Source: Candidatus Methanolliviera sp. GoM_oil (lineage in GTDB: Archaea > Halobacteriota > Methanoliparia > Methanoliparales > Methanoliparaceae). From it: a stretch of 21,180 nucleotides of DNA. The stretch spans positions 1-21,180 of the forward strand of contig CABGHG010000013.1 in the NCBI GenBank assembly GCA_902158735.1. Direction: 5' to 3'. This document shows, piece by piece, positions 5,989 to 13,731 of the stretch (positions within the stretch are counted from its first letter, which is position 1; each line of letters starts with the position of its first letter). The notes under the pieces were generated by a model. The model saw only the letters and a list, made by a program, of their open reading frames with translations. It had not been told where the DNA came from and searched no databases. Position numbers and translations under genes: made by a program.

Positions 5989-7554
5989 TTAAACGTTCAA
6001 CCTGGCGTAGATATCCTTGTTTTTAGTATATATGTTTCTGAACTCATCGAATAGATCATCATAAAGCCTGCGGTTCTTCTCGTTTGGGATAAATGTATTT
6101 TTGATCTTCACCATCTCCTCTACCTTAGAAAAATCATCCAGATAACCCAGTCCAATAGCTGCAATCATAGCCGCACCCCTACAACCTGCCTCTTGGGGTT
6201 GATGAACCTGATTAATCCTTCTATCGAGTACATCCGATATTATCTGACACCAAATATCCGATTTGGCGCCACCGCCAATGATATTTATGAACTCAGCCCT
6301 CTGGGTGAGTTTCTCAAGATGAATAAGCGCCCATCTCATATTGAATGCCACTCCCTCAAAGACCGCTCGTAAGAGATCTTCTCTCGAATGATTCAGCCCC
6401 AGGTTATGAAAACCACCTCTGACACTGTGGTCGTCGATAGGGGCACGCTCTCCATAAAGCCAGGGGGTGAATATGAGATTTGAAGCGCCCGGGTTAGCAT
6501 CTTTTACCATTCTATCGAAGAGTTGATAAAGTTCCTCCACCTTCTCTTCTTCTCTCACCTCTTCCCTGTGATACATCTGATTCTTAATCCAATCGAGACA
6601 TACTCCCGCCGACTCCTGTTCTGCCACACAGAGGTACATCTCTGGATCTGCGCCGCATATAGCTCCTACGTAATGCCGTATGTCCTTCTTTCTTTTGGAC
6701 ACATGACATGCCAGCCAGTCGCTGGTGCCTATACAAGCATGGATATGATTCTCTTTTACCGCACCAGAACCTATCGCCGCAGATGCCATATCGCCTGCCC
6801 CCACCACCAGCGGCAACCCTTCGCAAAGACCCAATTCATAAGAGGCTCGCGATGTGAGTTTTCCCGCCACATCCGTGGATTTCATAATTTTTGGCAACTT
6901 ACGTTCCTCGATACCATACCTCTTTAAGAGTGCGTCTGACCAACAGAACTTGCCAGGTCGGGTATCCATCAGCCAACTTACGTTGGCATTATCCCTGCTC
7001 GTCATAAAATCTCCGGTGCATCTGTAGATGAGATAATCTTGGGGTCCCAGAAATTTATGCGTCTTTTCATATATCCGTGGCTCGTTCTCCTTTATCCACA
7101 ATATTTTGGATATCGGATCTTTACCAGCATGCCCCGGTCCACCTCCCGTTATTCTCAAAAATCTTATAAGTGAAAATACATTATACCCTTCAACCTTGAT
7201 CGGGCCGCCCAGCATATCTTCTGCTTGGGAAGACGCACGTGCATCCAGCCATATCATGGCCGGCGCCAATGCCTCTCCATCAGAATCAACTGGCAACGTA
7301 CAAGCCATCTGAGCGGAAAATACGATGCCTGCTATTTGAGCAGGAGGGATATTGGTGGTCTCAAGAAGCTCTCGGGTAGTCTTGATAATGGCATTCCACC
7401 AGTCTTCCGGTGACTGTTCGGCGTATCCCGGATGCGGATAGGAAACTTCATAGCCAGATATCGTCCGTCCGACAACCTCCGCGTCCAACCTGACTAATGC
7501 GGCCTTATTATTGGTGGTACCTAGATCGTGCGCGATGATGAATTTTTCTTTCAC
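5989..7554 (-). CDS. FGGY-family carbohydrate kinase (xylulokinase-like)
   Basis: 521 residues, starting with GTG behind a strong AGGAGG. FGGY kinases transfer phosphate from ATP to sugars or polyols (xylulose, ribulose, glycerol, fuculose and others). The N-terminal phosphate site AHDLGTTNNKAALV is at 8-21. SYPHPGYAEQSPEDWW, SAQMA, WLDARAS and GPQDYLIYRCTGDF follow the xylulokinase pattern. VVGAGDMASAAIGSG carries the Asp that is usually the catalytic base. IGTSDWLACHV, IGGGAKSDIWCQIISDV and EAGCRGAAMIAAIGLG form the ATP-binding domain. It looks more xylulokinase-like than glycerol-kinase-like, but the substrate cannot be read from sequence. It is the last gene of the RuBisCO-like/GlpA-like cluster, 22 bases after the M28 gene, and could phosphorylate the pathway's substrate. 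Confidence 0.9.
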   Translation of the reverse strand: MKEKFIIAHDLGTTNNKAALVRLDAEVVGRTISGYEVSYPHPGYAEQSPEDWWNAIIKTTRELLETTNIPPAQIAGIVFSAQMACTLPVDSDGEALAPAMIWLDARASSQAEDMLGGPIKVEGYNVFSLIRFLRITGGGPGHAGKDPISKILWIKENEPRIYEKTHKFLGPQDYLIYRCTGDFMTSRDNANVSWLMDTRPGKFCWSDALLKRYGIEERKLPKIMKSTDVAGKLTSRASYELGLCEGLPLVVGAGDMASAAIGSGAVKENHIHACIGTSDWLACHVSKRKKDIRHYVGAICGADPEMYLCVAEQESAGVCLDWIKNQMYHREEVREEEKVEELYQLFDRMVKDANPGASNLIFTPWLYGERAPIDDHSVRGGFHNLGLNHSREDLLRAVFEGVAFNMRWALIHLEKLTQRAEFINIIGGGAKSDIWCQIISDVLDRRINQVHQPQEAGCRGAAMIAAIGLGYLDDFSKVEEMVKIKNTFIPNEKNRRLYDDLFDEFRNIYTKNKDIYARLNV

Positions 7555-7576
7555 GATCCCTCCTATATATTCCGCA

Positions 7577-8827
7577 TCACACCTGAGAATCTATCTTCTT
7601 CAAGAAGGTAATACAGATATCAAGCATCGCTTCCAGCGACCTCGCGTCTATCCTATCGTAGGTGTCGAGGAAGGTGTGATAATTTGGGGGTAAACCGCTA
7701 TCAAACGGAGCGGCAAGCATATTGGTTGCCCTATGCCCCCTTCTTGACCATTCGGCTGCATCTGTCGCGCCAAATGGCAAATCCGCCCTCTTAAATTTGT
7801 ACCCGAGATCCTTTGCCGCGATATTATAGATCATATCTACGAGTTCCGGGTCGTGCTTTGCTCCGATGGAAACCTCCTTTTCGATGACCCCCATCGCTTC
7901 AAAATCAAAGACGGTATCGATATTTATAAGCATGTATGGATGTTCCTTCATCTCCTCTTCGTGTCTATCTAACCAGCGTCTCATTCCTCGCAATCCTGCC
8001 TCTTCACCCGTCACGCCCATAATCAGAACCTCCGTTTTCTTGGGAACAAAACCTCCCTTCTTCTTTTCATCATCCAGATATTTTGCCACCCCCAGAGAGA
8101 TCGCAATCCCAGACATATTATCGGCCGCGCCGGGTACAGATCTTCTGTTCAGGAAGAAGAGCATCGGCAGGGTCACCACTCCCACTGCCACCATGATGTA
8201 CCACAGATATCTATATACGCCCCCACTCCCAACAAGGGCAATATAGTTCCCAAGATTAAAACTCCAAAATGCCCCCTCTATAGTCACCATTCGGATCAAT
8301 GAGACCACCAGAACAAATAATACGTTCACAATGGCAAGTACCGTTATTATGACCCCCCAATAGGCCTTGAACCATGCCCATACATTAAACTGATACGCAC
8401 TATCCAAATGACCAGAGAATACTACGGTCTGTTTTATCTCCTCCTTTGGCTTTATTCTTCCATATACATTCGTTCCCACCCTCTTTGGAAAAAGAAAATC
8501 GACCACCTCCATGTATCTCCCGAATTCGGTTAGGGTTACTGCCAACGCTGCCACGCAAAGAATAGAAGAGATCAGCGGGTTGACCCAAAAAAAAGCTATA
8601 GAGAGATAAATTGCGATCATCGCATAAGGTATAAAACCGACGAAGGCCCTCGGGTGATATGCCGCATCTTCCCTGGCTGTGGAATCACAGTATTTCTTCA
8701 ATTCTTCTTCCAACATCAATCCTGCCTCTTTTTCCTCCGCTCCTCCAGACTCGCGTGGACCAACGGTGTCTACGACCTTCTTAATAAACCCAAACATGAA
8801 CTCTTTGTACCCGGAATTCAGTACCAT
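7577..8827 (-). CDS. Membrane-embedded M28-family metallopeptidase
   Basis: 416 residues from the ATG at 8827, which has GAGGGGTG at the right distance; a GTG at 8836 inside that site is less likely. M28 enzymes are di-zinc aminopeptidases or carboxypeptidases. All expected ligands and catalytic residues are visible: H140 and D142 (SGHLDSA), D236 (PGAADNMSG), E275/E276 (VTGEEAGLRG), D304 (INIDTV) and H384 (NYHTFLDTYD). Hydrophobic helices occur at about 63-98, 155-181 and 196-226. The last two fall between the first and second metal ligands, a much longer spacing than in soluble M28 enzymes. The active site would face one side of the membrane. Its role in an otherwise metabolic gene cluster is unclear. 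Confidence 0.88.
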   Translation of the reverse strand: MVLNSGYKEFMFGFIKKVVDTVGPRESGGAEEKEAGLMLEEELKKYCDSTAREDAAYHPRAFVGFIPYAMIAIYLSIAFFWVNPLISSILCVAALAVTLTEFGRYMEVVDFLFPKRVGTNVYGRIKPKEEIKQTVVFSGHLDSAYQFNVWAWFKAYWGVIITVLAIVNVLFVLVVSLIRMVTIEGAFWSFNLGNYIALVGSGGVYRYLWYIMVAVGVVTLPMLFFLNRRSVPGAADNMSGIAISLGVAKYLDDEKKKGGFVPKKTEVLIMGVTGEEAGLRGMRRWLDRHEEEMKEHPYMLINIDTVFDFEAMGVIEKEVSIGAKHDPELVDMIYNIAAKDLGYKFKRADLPFGATDAAEWSRRGHRATNMLAAPFDSGLPPNYHTFLDTYDRIDARSLEAMLDICITFLKKIDSQV

Positions 8828-8862
8828 CTTTATCACCCCTCACAAATTTATCTCAGCACAAA

Positions 8863-8878
8863 GCCGCTTATTTGCGGC
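8863..8878 (-). other. Intergenic hairpin between the DUF1667 and M28 genes
   Basis: GCCGC (8863-8867) pairs perfectly with GCGGC (8874-8878) around a six-base loop. It lies in the largest gap inside the seven-gene cluster, about 88 bases. It could mark an RNA-processing or attenuation point, or protect the upstream mRNA 3' end. No T-tract follows, so full termination is not indicated. Confidence 0.4.
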
Positions 8879-8915
8879 ATATATCTTTTGAAATCTTTGG
8901 AACAATGGGATCAAC

Positions 8916-9302
8916 TCATCGAACTTCGGAACAATTCCCAATCGACAGATCTCGAGAGGAGATTATGCTCACTCCGGTATCCAGTATATTCTCATAGATC
9001 ATATCACCACATCTGACAGGTGCCTTCACCCTAACTTTACTCAATTCTTTCATGCATCTTCTCAATAAATTCTTTGGAACCGGTCTTTCGCTCCTAACCG
9101 GCAACATTGCTATCCTTCCCTCCTGAACGGGTATGGTCGTGGTCAGCATCCTGACCGGATTGGTGAATTCCTCAGTGACATATTCCTCTCCCCGTTTACA
9201 GCCGTTGCCTCTAACCTCCAAAATTTTATCATCTTCCTCGATCAGCTCTATCTGGCAGCTCATCGGGCAGACGATACAGGTAAAATTATGGCTTCTCTTC
9301 AT
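8916..9302 (-). CDS. DUF1667 Cys-motif protein, partner of GlpA-like oxidoreductases
   Basis: 128 residues from the ATG at 9302, which has GGTG six bases upstream; an ATG at 9320 is the alternative. The start overlaps the end of the upstream oxidoreductase gene, suggesting translational coupling. DUF1667 features are present: C9, C12 and C16 (FTCIVCPMSCQI), C35 (GNGCKRGEEY), then NPVRMLTTTIPV. The four cysteines could hold an Fe-S cluster or zinc. In Thermotoga and clostridia this family sits next to a GlpA-type dehydrogenase and an NAD/FAD oxidoreductase in glycerol catabolism loci, the same order seen here. It is probably an electron-transfer or assembly subunit, in the place of GlpC. Confidence 0.85.
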   Translation of the reverse strand: MKRSHNFTCIVCPMSCQIELIEEDDKILEVRGNGCKRGEEYVTEEFTNPVRMLTTTIPVQEGRIAMLPVRSERPVPKNLLRRCMKELSKVRVKAPVRCGDMIYENILDTGVSIISSRDLSIGNCSEVR

Positions 9303-10563
9303 CTTCTTCACCTTCGACATCGATAATCAATTCATCTCCAGTAATTCTATTCAAGATATCTGGAGATATATCTAATTTGACCATTTCGGGAGGTTTAACG
9401 ATCTTTATCTTTTTCTCAAAGATCCTTTCTCCATCGGCCAAGACGACGGTCTTCACGCTCTTCTCTATCTCCTTAACACGTAAATAAAACCTTATATCTT
9501 CGTCAAACTTCTCTCCGTGAATGATCTGGGGGACGACGTATTTGACGTTTCTTCCCGCCCTCACCTTTATGGGAGATCTTCTCTTCTTTAGCTTTCCATC
9601 GATATATCCCGCGGCACCCTTCCCAGCTACCTCTGCGACCTTGGAGACGTCATCCACCAGGTCGTGTACGTGAACTACATTTCCACAGGCAAATATACCT
9701 GGAACGGATGTTTGCATCTGCTCGTCCACGATAGGACCGTTCGTTATTGGATCCATCCCCACGTCCGCCGATTTTGAAAGCTCGTTCTCTGGAATCAATC
9801 CTACAGAGAGAATTACAGTATCACAGGGAACGAATCTCTCCGTATCCTTGATCGGCCTCATCTCAGAATCGACTTTTGCCACGGTTACACCCTCAACCCT
9901 TCTTCTACCCCTGATGTTGGTGATTGTGTGAGAGAGGTGAAGCGGGATCTCATAGTCTTCTACGCATTGAACGACGTTCCTCGTTAATCCGCCGGGATTA
10001 GACATGACCTCATATACGCCCTCAACCTCCGCTCCCTCCAACGTGAATCTCCTTGCCATGATCATACCTATATCTCCAGAGCCGAGAATAACTACCTTCT
10101 TCCCCGGTATCACCCCCTCGATGTTGATGTACCTCTGGGCTACGCCCGCCGTATAGATCCCAGATGGTCTGTCTCCGGGGATTAGAATTTGTGCCCTGGT
10201 CCTCTCTCTACAGCCCATCGATAGAATGATCGCTTTCGCCTCGATCTCCAAAAGACCATCTTCTTGATTGACTGCAATTATTCTCTTCGCTGAATCTATC
10301 TCGAGAACCATCGTATTCAATTTGACATTGATCCCGGTCTTCTTCACCTCATCTATGTAACGCTGTGCGTATTCGGGACCCGTCAGCGTCTCTTCAAAGA
10401 TGAAGGTGCCAAAACCGTCGTGGATGCACTGGAGAAGTATCCCTCCAAGTTCCATGCCCCGTTCAATGATCAAGATATCTTTGACGCCCTCTTCGCAAGC
10501 TTTCATCGCAGATGCCAATCCCGCGGGGCCACCCCCGATTATGGCAACATCGACCTCGATCAT
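9286..10563 (-). CDS. NAD(P)/FAD-dependent oxidoreductase (GlpA-partner type)
   Basis: 425 residues from the ATG at 10563, just after the stop of the GlpA-like gene and behind GGAGGAGG. The frame stays open upstream into that gene, but the extension is not protein-like for this family. The FAD site IIGGGPAGLASA lies at 8-19. A conserved Cys follows in LQCIHDGFGTF; GCRERTRAQ, the NAD site ILGSGDIGMIMARRF and the C-terminal FAD-binding GIFACGNVVHVHDLVDDV are all present. It probably oxidises or reduces NAD(P)H in exchange with the flavin of the GlpA-like subunit. It occupies the position of GlpB but belongs to the disulfide-reductase-like flavoprotein family. Confidence 0.9.
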   Translation of the reverse strand: MIEVDVAIIGGGPAGLASAMKACEEGVKDILIIERGMELGGILLQCIHDGFGTFIFEETLTGPEYAQRYIDEVKKTGINVKLNTMVLEIDSAKRIIAVNQEDGLLEIEAKAIILSMGCRERTRAQILIPGDRPSGIYTAGVAQRYINIEGVIPGKKVVILGSGDIGMIMARRFTLEGAEVEGVYEVMSNPGGLTRNVVQCVEDYEIPLHLSHTITNIRGRRRVEGVTVAKVDSEMRPIKDTERFVPCDTVILSVGLIPENELSKSADVGMDPITNGPIVDEQMQTSVPGIFACGNVVHVHDLVDDVSKVAEVAGKGAAGYIDGKLKKRRSPIKVRAGRNVKYVVPQIIHGEKFDEDIRFYLRVKEIEKSVKTVVLADGERIFEKKIKIVKPPEMVKLDISPDILNRITGDELIIDVEGEEDEEKP

Positions 10564-10565
10564 CT

Positions 10566-12353
10566 TTACGCCTCCTCCGCAAGCAAACTTTTGGTCTTTC
10601 CCACGAAGAGGTTTGAGCCGGGACCATCTTTTGTAACCTCTTCTAAGGGAATGTTTAACTCTCTGGCAAGAATCCTCGCCACCTTGGGACCACAAAATCC
10701 ACCCTGACATCTACCCATGCCCGTTCTCACTCTGCGCTTGACCGCATCGACGGTTGTGGCAGGGAGCGGTCGGTGTATCGCATCGACTACTTCTCCTTCT
10801 GTCACATGTTCACATCTGCAAATAACGTTCCCATAGAGTGGATTCTCTTTTATGAGCTTCTTCTTCTCTTCTATACTAAGGTTACTAAATTTGGGTATCG
10901 CTCTCCTGATTGGGTTGAACTCTTCCTTCTCCCTCATCTTTAGACCTATCTCCCTTAAGATACCCCTCACCATCTCCGCGATCGCCGGAGACGATGCTAA
11001 GCCGGGTGATTGGATTCCCGCAACATTTACAAATCCTAAAACATTCTCCGACGCTTTGATGAAGAAGTCCTCTTCGTAGGTCGCCGCCCTCAATCCGGCA
11101 AAGTAGGTGATCAATGAACTCTTTTGGAAATCGGGCAGGAGGGAGCCACATTCAAATATGGTATCGATCTCCTCTGCCGTGACGGATTTATCATACTTAT
11201 CCGAAACCTCGATGGCGTCTGGCCCCCAGTTGGGATTCCCGTCTACTGTTGTGAATATCCCACCTCCCTTTGTGTGTGGATCTTGTGGCAATATAAGCTC
11301 AGAGAGCGAATGGTTAATATATCCCTTCATGTCCTTATCGAATATTATGATGCTGCCTTTTCTCGGGTGGATACTAAATTCCCTCGCTCCTGCCATCTCC
11401 GCCACTTCATCTGCAAATATTCCGGCGGCGTTTATCACATATTCAGCTTCTATCGTTCCCCTGTCAGTTAGGACTCCCTTCACTTTCCCGTCTTCAACTA
11501 AAATATCCTCCACTTCTGTGTTCAGTGCTATTTTAACCCCGTTTTGAATCGCGTTCTCGGCCAAAGCGATAGTAATCTCATAAGGATAAACCACCCCATA
11601 GGTGGGCGAATAAACGCCAACTATTGCCTTATCAGTTATGTTCGGCTCCATCTCTAGTAATTCTTCTCTTTTAACAGGCCGTAAAGGAATTCCCGCTTTC
11701 TTCCCCTTTCTAAAAATGACATAGGGGATGATCTTCTCGCAGATAAAGTTCGAAATGAAGGAGGGGAGTACCTTTCTTACCTTTGGTGGGAGGGTCTCGG
11801 TCGTTATAACGATCAACAGTCCATCTCTTTCAAAGGGAACGTTCAGCTCCTCACATACTTTGTCGCACATTTTATTTCCCTTTACGTTGAGTTTCTGCTT
11901 CAGGGTACCGGAAGATTCGCCTATTCCACTGTGAACCACACCACTGTTTGCCTTGGTTGCCTCACACGCTACATCCGATTCTTTTTCGAGGAGGACGACA
12001 TCCAACTTATAACGGGAGAGCTCTCTCGCAATAAAACACCCTATTACACCACCACCCACTATAACAACGTCTGCCCGTTTTGGTAGGGAAACATTCTCAT
12101 ACACACCGCGTTTCGTTACTTTTTTCTCCTCTCCTTTTCTTTCGATTTCTCCTGCAGTTACATCATTTATTACGCCTTTGACACCCTTTGTCTTAGCGGC
12201 CAGATAACCTATCGTAATGACCTCACTCCACAAGTTGACCCGTCCATTGAGGCGTACGATCCCCTCGTCTGCAGAAATTTTGACGTCGGGAAATCCTTTC
12301 TTCACGATCTTTTTCTCGAGCTTTTTGACGATTTTTTGATCTCTTCCACCCAT
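10566..12353 (-). CDS. BON-domain / GlpA-like FAD dehydrogenase with C-terminal BFD [2Fe-2S] domain
   Basis: 595 residues in three parts. Residues 1-70 look like a BON domain (IVKKLEKKIVKKG, DVKISADEGIVRLNGRV, AAKTKGVKGVINDV), a small alpha/beta module usually found in secreted or membrane proteins. Residues 92-490 are a DAO/glycerol-3-phosphate-dehydrogenase-type domain: FAD site VIVGGGVIGCFIAREL, EATKANSGVVHSGI, and YVINAAGIFADEVAEMAGA. The C-terminus has a BFD-like [2Fe-2S] site with C512 and C514 (CRCEHVT) and C549 and C554 (CQGGFC). It should oxidise glycerol-3-phosphate or a similar 2-hydroxy compound. No signal peptide or transmembrane helix is present, so it is probably cytoplasmic. 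GGGGGATAAAG precedes the ATG. Confidence 0.88.
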   Translation of the reverse strand: MGGRDQKIVKKLEKKIVKKGFPDVKISADEGIVRLNGRVNLWSEVITIGYLAAKTKGVKGVINDVTAGEIERKGEEKKVTKRGVYENVSLPKRADVVIVGGGVIGCFIARELSRYKLDVVLLEKESDVACEATKANSGVVHSGIGESSGTLKQKLNVKGNKMCDKVCEELNVPFERDGLLIVITTETLPPKVRKVLPSFISNFICEKIIPYVIFRKGKKAGIPLRPVKREELLEMEPNITDKAIVGVYSPTYGVVYPYEITIALAENAIQNGVKIALNTEVEDILVEDGKVKGVLTDRGTIEAEYVINAAGIFADEVAEMAGAREFSIHPRKGSIIIFDKDMKGYINHSLSELILPQDPHTKGGGIFTTVDGNPNWGPDAIEVSDKYDKSVTAEEIDTIFECGSLLPDFQKSSLITYFAGLRAATYEEDFFIKASENVLGFVNVAGIQSPGLASSPAIAEMVRGILREIGLKMREKEEFNPIRRAIPKFSNLSIEEKKKLIKENPLYGNVICRCEHVTEGEVVDAIHRPLPATTVDAVKRRVRTGMGRCQGGFCGPKVARILARELNIPLEEVTKDGPGSNLFVGKTKSLLAEEA

Positions 12354-12389
12354 CTTTATCCCCCAACTCCTAAAAGTACCAAAACGTCG

Positions 12390-13718
12390 TTACATCAGAT
12401 CCTTCAGATCCTCAAGTGCTTTGATGGCAGCATCTATAGAAACTCTTAGCTCTTCGTATTCCTCCATCGCGTCTCCTAGTGATTTTCCATCCATTACAGC
12501 ATCTATTGCCTGTCTAAATGCCCTTGTTCCAGCCTCTGGGCCCATCGGGTGCGAATGTATGGCTCCCCCCGATCCGAGCATGATGTCGTATCCAATATCC
12601 TTTATGACATCCTCCACCATCGGCGTGGCGATTCCACCGCTGGGCATCGGCATAGAAGGTTTGATATCACGCAGAGGGAATACCTGTTGTTGTATCATCT
12701 CCATATATCGCTCTTTGAGGATGCGTGCTTTACCATACGGCGCCGGCGTCACAATTATGTCTGCCCCGCATATTCTCGGTAATTTACCGAGAATGAGGTG
12801 TGATGATACCCCAGACCATGGAGATTCATAGATCGCACCGGCAAAGTCCATGTGTGCCATCACGGGCACATCTATGCTTGGATCCTCTGCGAGCATTCTC
12901 ATTGCCGAAAGACCGACCGTGAGGTAGTTGACCAATATTGAGTTGGCGCCCAACTCGACCGCCATCTCTGCATTTTCAAGCAGACTGGAGACCGGCCCTG
13001 TGACATTGACGCTATAGAGCGTCTTTTCTCCTGTTTCCTCCTCCGCTTTATCTACCGCCTCCATATATAGCGGAACTCTATCCTCTATACGGTTAAAACT
13101 CTCATTACCCATCAGCTCGTCGTCCTTTATCGAATCCGCTCCTCCCTTTGCCACATGGTATAAGAGTTCTGCGCCCACCTTTGGAGGGTATCCCGTGCAA
13201 GGTTTGATCATATTGTTCAATAGAGGTCTCTTGGGTACACCGAGTATCTTACGTATCCCGTCGATTCCAAATTTTGGCCCCTGAAATCCCTCGGTATAAG
13301 CTTTGGGAAATTTCAGATCGAGCAACTTGACCTTTCCCGCCATAGATATGTTTCCCGCCACGGCAGTGAGCAGATGCGGTATCTGCGAACCAAAGTTCAC
13401 AACAGGAAAAGCCATCTGTACAAGATATCTTCTCTCTTTGATATCCGATGGTAACTCAAATTCATAGTTTGGGACTTCATATACCCCGGTTACCTTCGCC
13501 ACATGTTTTCTTCTGACCTCGGGGGTTTCTTGGGGTACTGCAACCCATGTTCCCGTGCTCTGCTCTACAGCAAGCATTTCAGCAAGTTTTGGTGTGTTCC
13601 AGCTCGGGGGGAGTTCCACATAATATGTAGCAATCAGGTAGTCATCCTCGTCATTTACACCCTCTGGAAGGGCCTTTGGATACCCCTCCAGGTCATCTAC
13701 TTCCCAAAATTTTTTCAT
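12390..13718 (-). CDS. RuBisCO-like protein (form IV-type, not a carboxylase)
   Basis: 442 residues from the ATG at 13718, six bases after GAGGTG; an in-frame GTG nine bases earlier lies inside that site. The RuBisCO large-subunit fold is clear. Compared with spinach numbering, these are kept: E60, T65, W66 (here E52, T57, W58 in EQSTGTW), N123 (AGN), K175 (K172), the carbamyl-Lys site K201/D203/E204 (K198, D200, E201 in IKDDE), H294 (H289), K334 (K330), S379-G381 (PSGG at 359-362) and G403/G404. These are changed: K177 to C174, R295 to M290, H298 to A293, H327 to V323. Loss of K177 and of the second phosphate site argues against carboxylase activity. An enolase or isomerase role on a monophosphate is likely, as in MtnW-type proteins. 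It follows a saccharopine-dehydrogenase-like gene by 13 bases. Confidence 0.9.
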   Translation of the reverse strand: MKKFWEVDDLEGYPKALPEGVNDEDDYLIATYYVELPPSWNTPKLAEMLAVEQSTGTWVAVPQETPEVRRKHVAKVTGVYEVPNYEFELPSDIKERRYLVQMAFPVVNFGSQIPHLLTAVAGNISMAGKVKLLDLKFPKAYTEGFQGPKFGIDGIRKILGVPKRPLLNNMIKPCTGYPPKVGAELLYHVAKGGADSIKDDELMGNESFNRIEDRVPLYMEAVDKAEEETGEKTLYSVNVTGPVSSLLENAEMAVELGANSILVNYLTVGLSAMRMLAEDPSIDVPVMAHMDFAGAIYESPWSGVSSHLILGKLPRICGADIIVTPAPYGKARILKERYMEMIQQQVFPLRDIKPSMPMPSGGIATPMVEDVIKDIGYDIMLGSGGAIHSHPMGPEAGTRAFRQAIDAVMDGKSLGDAMEEYEELRVSIDAAIKALEDLKDLM

Positions 13719-13731
13719 ACATATCACCTCA

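Noticed and set aside
5989..7554. Glycerol kinase (GlpK), given the GlpA-like neighbours
   Set aside because: The motifs SYPHPGYAEQSPEDWW and IGTSDWLACHV follow the xylulokinase-like pattern more than GlpK, so I kept the broader FGGY call.
7866..8246. 126-residue plus-strand frame inside the M28 gene
   Set aside because: It is a shadow of a gene with full catalytic motifs and is Ser/Pro/Thr-rich, as antisense frames usually are here.
10564..10710. 49-residue N-terminal extension of the NAD/FAD oxidoreductase
   Set aside because: It overlaps the conserved C-terminus of the GlpA-like gene in another frame, and a GGAGG site precedes the ATG at 10563 that gives the normal family N-terminus.
11107..11547. 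146-residue plus-strand frame inside the GlpA-like gene
   Set aside because: It is antisense to the conserved FAD domain, and its composition is that of a shadow frame.
12390..13718. Form III carboxylating RuBisCO of the AMP pathway
   Set aside because: The equivalents of K177, R295, H298 and H327 are missing, and no AMP phosphorylase or ribose-1,5-bisphosphate isomerase gene is nearby.
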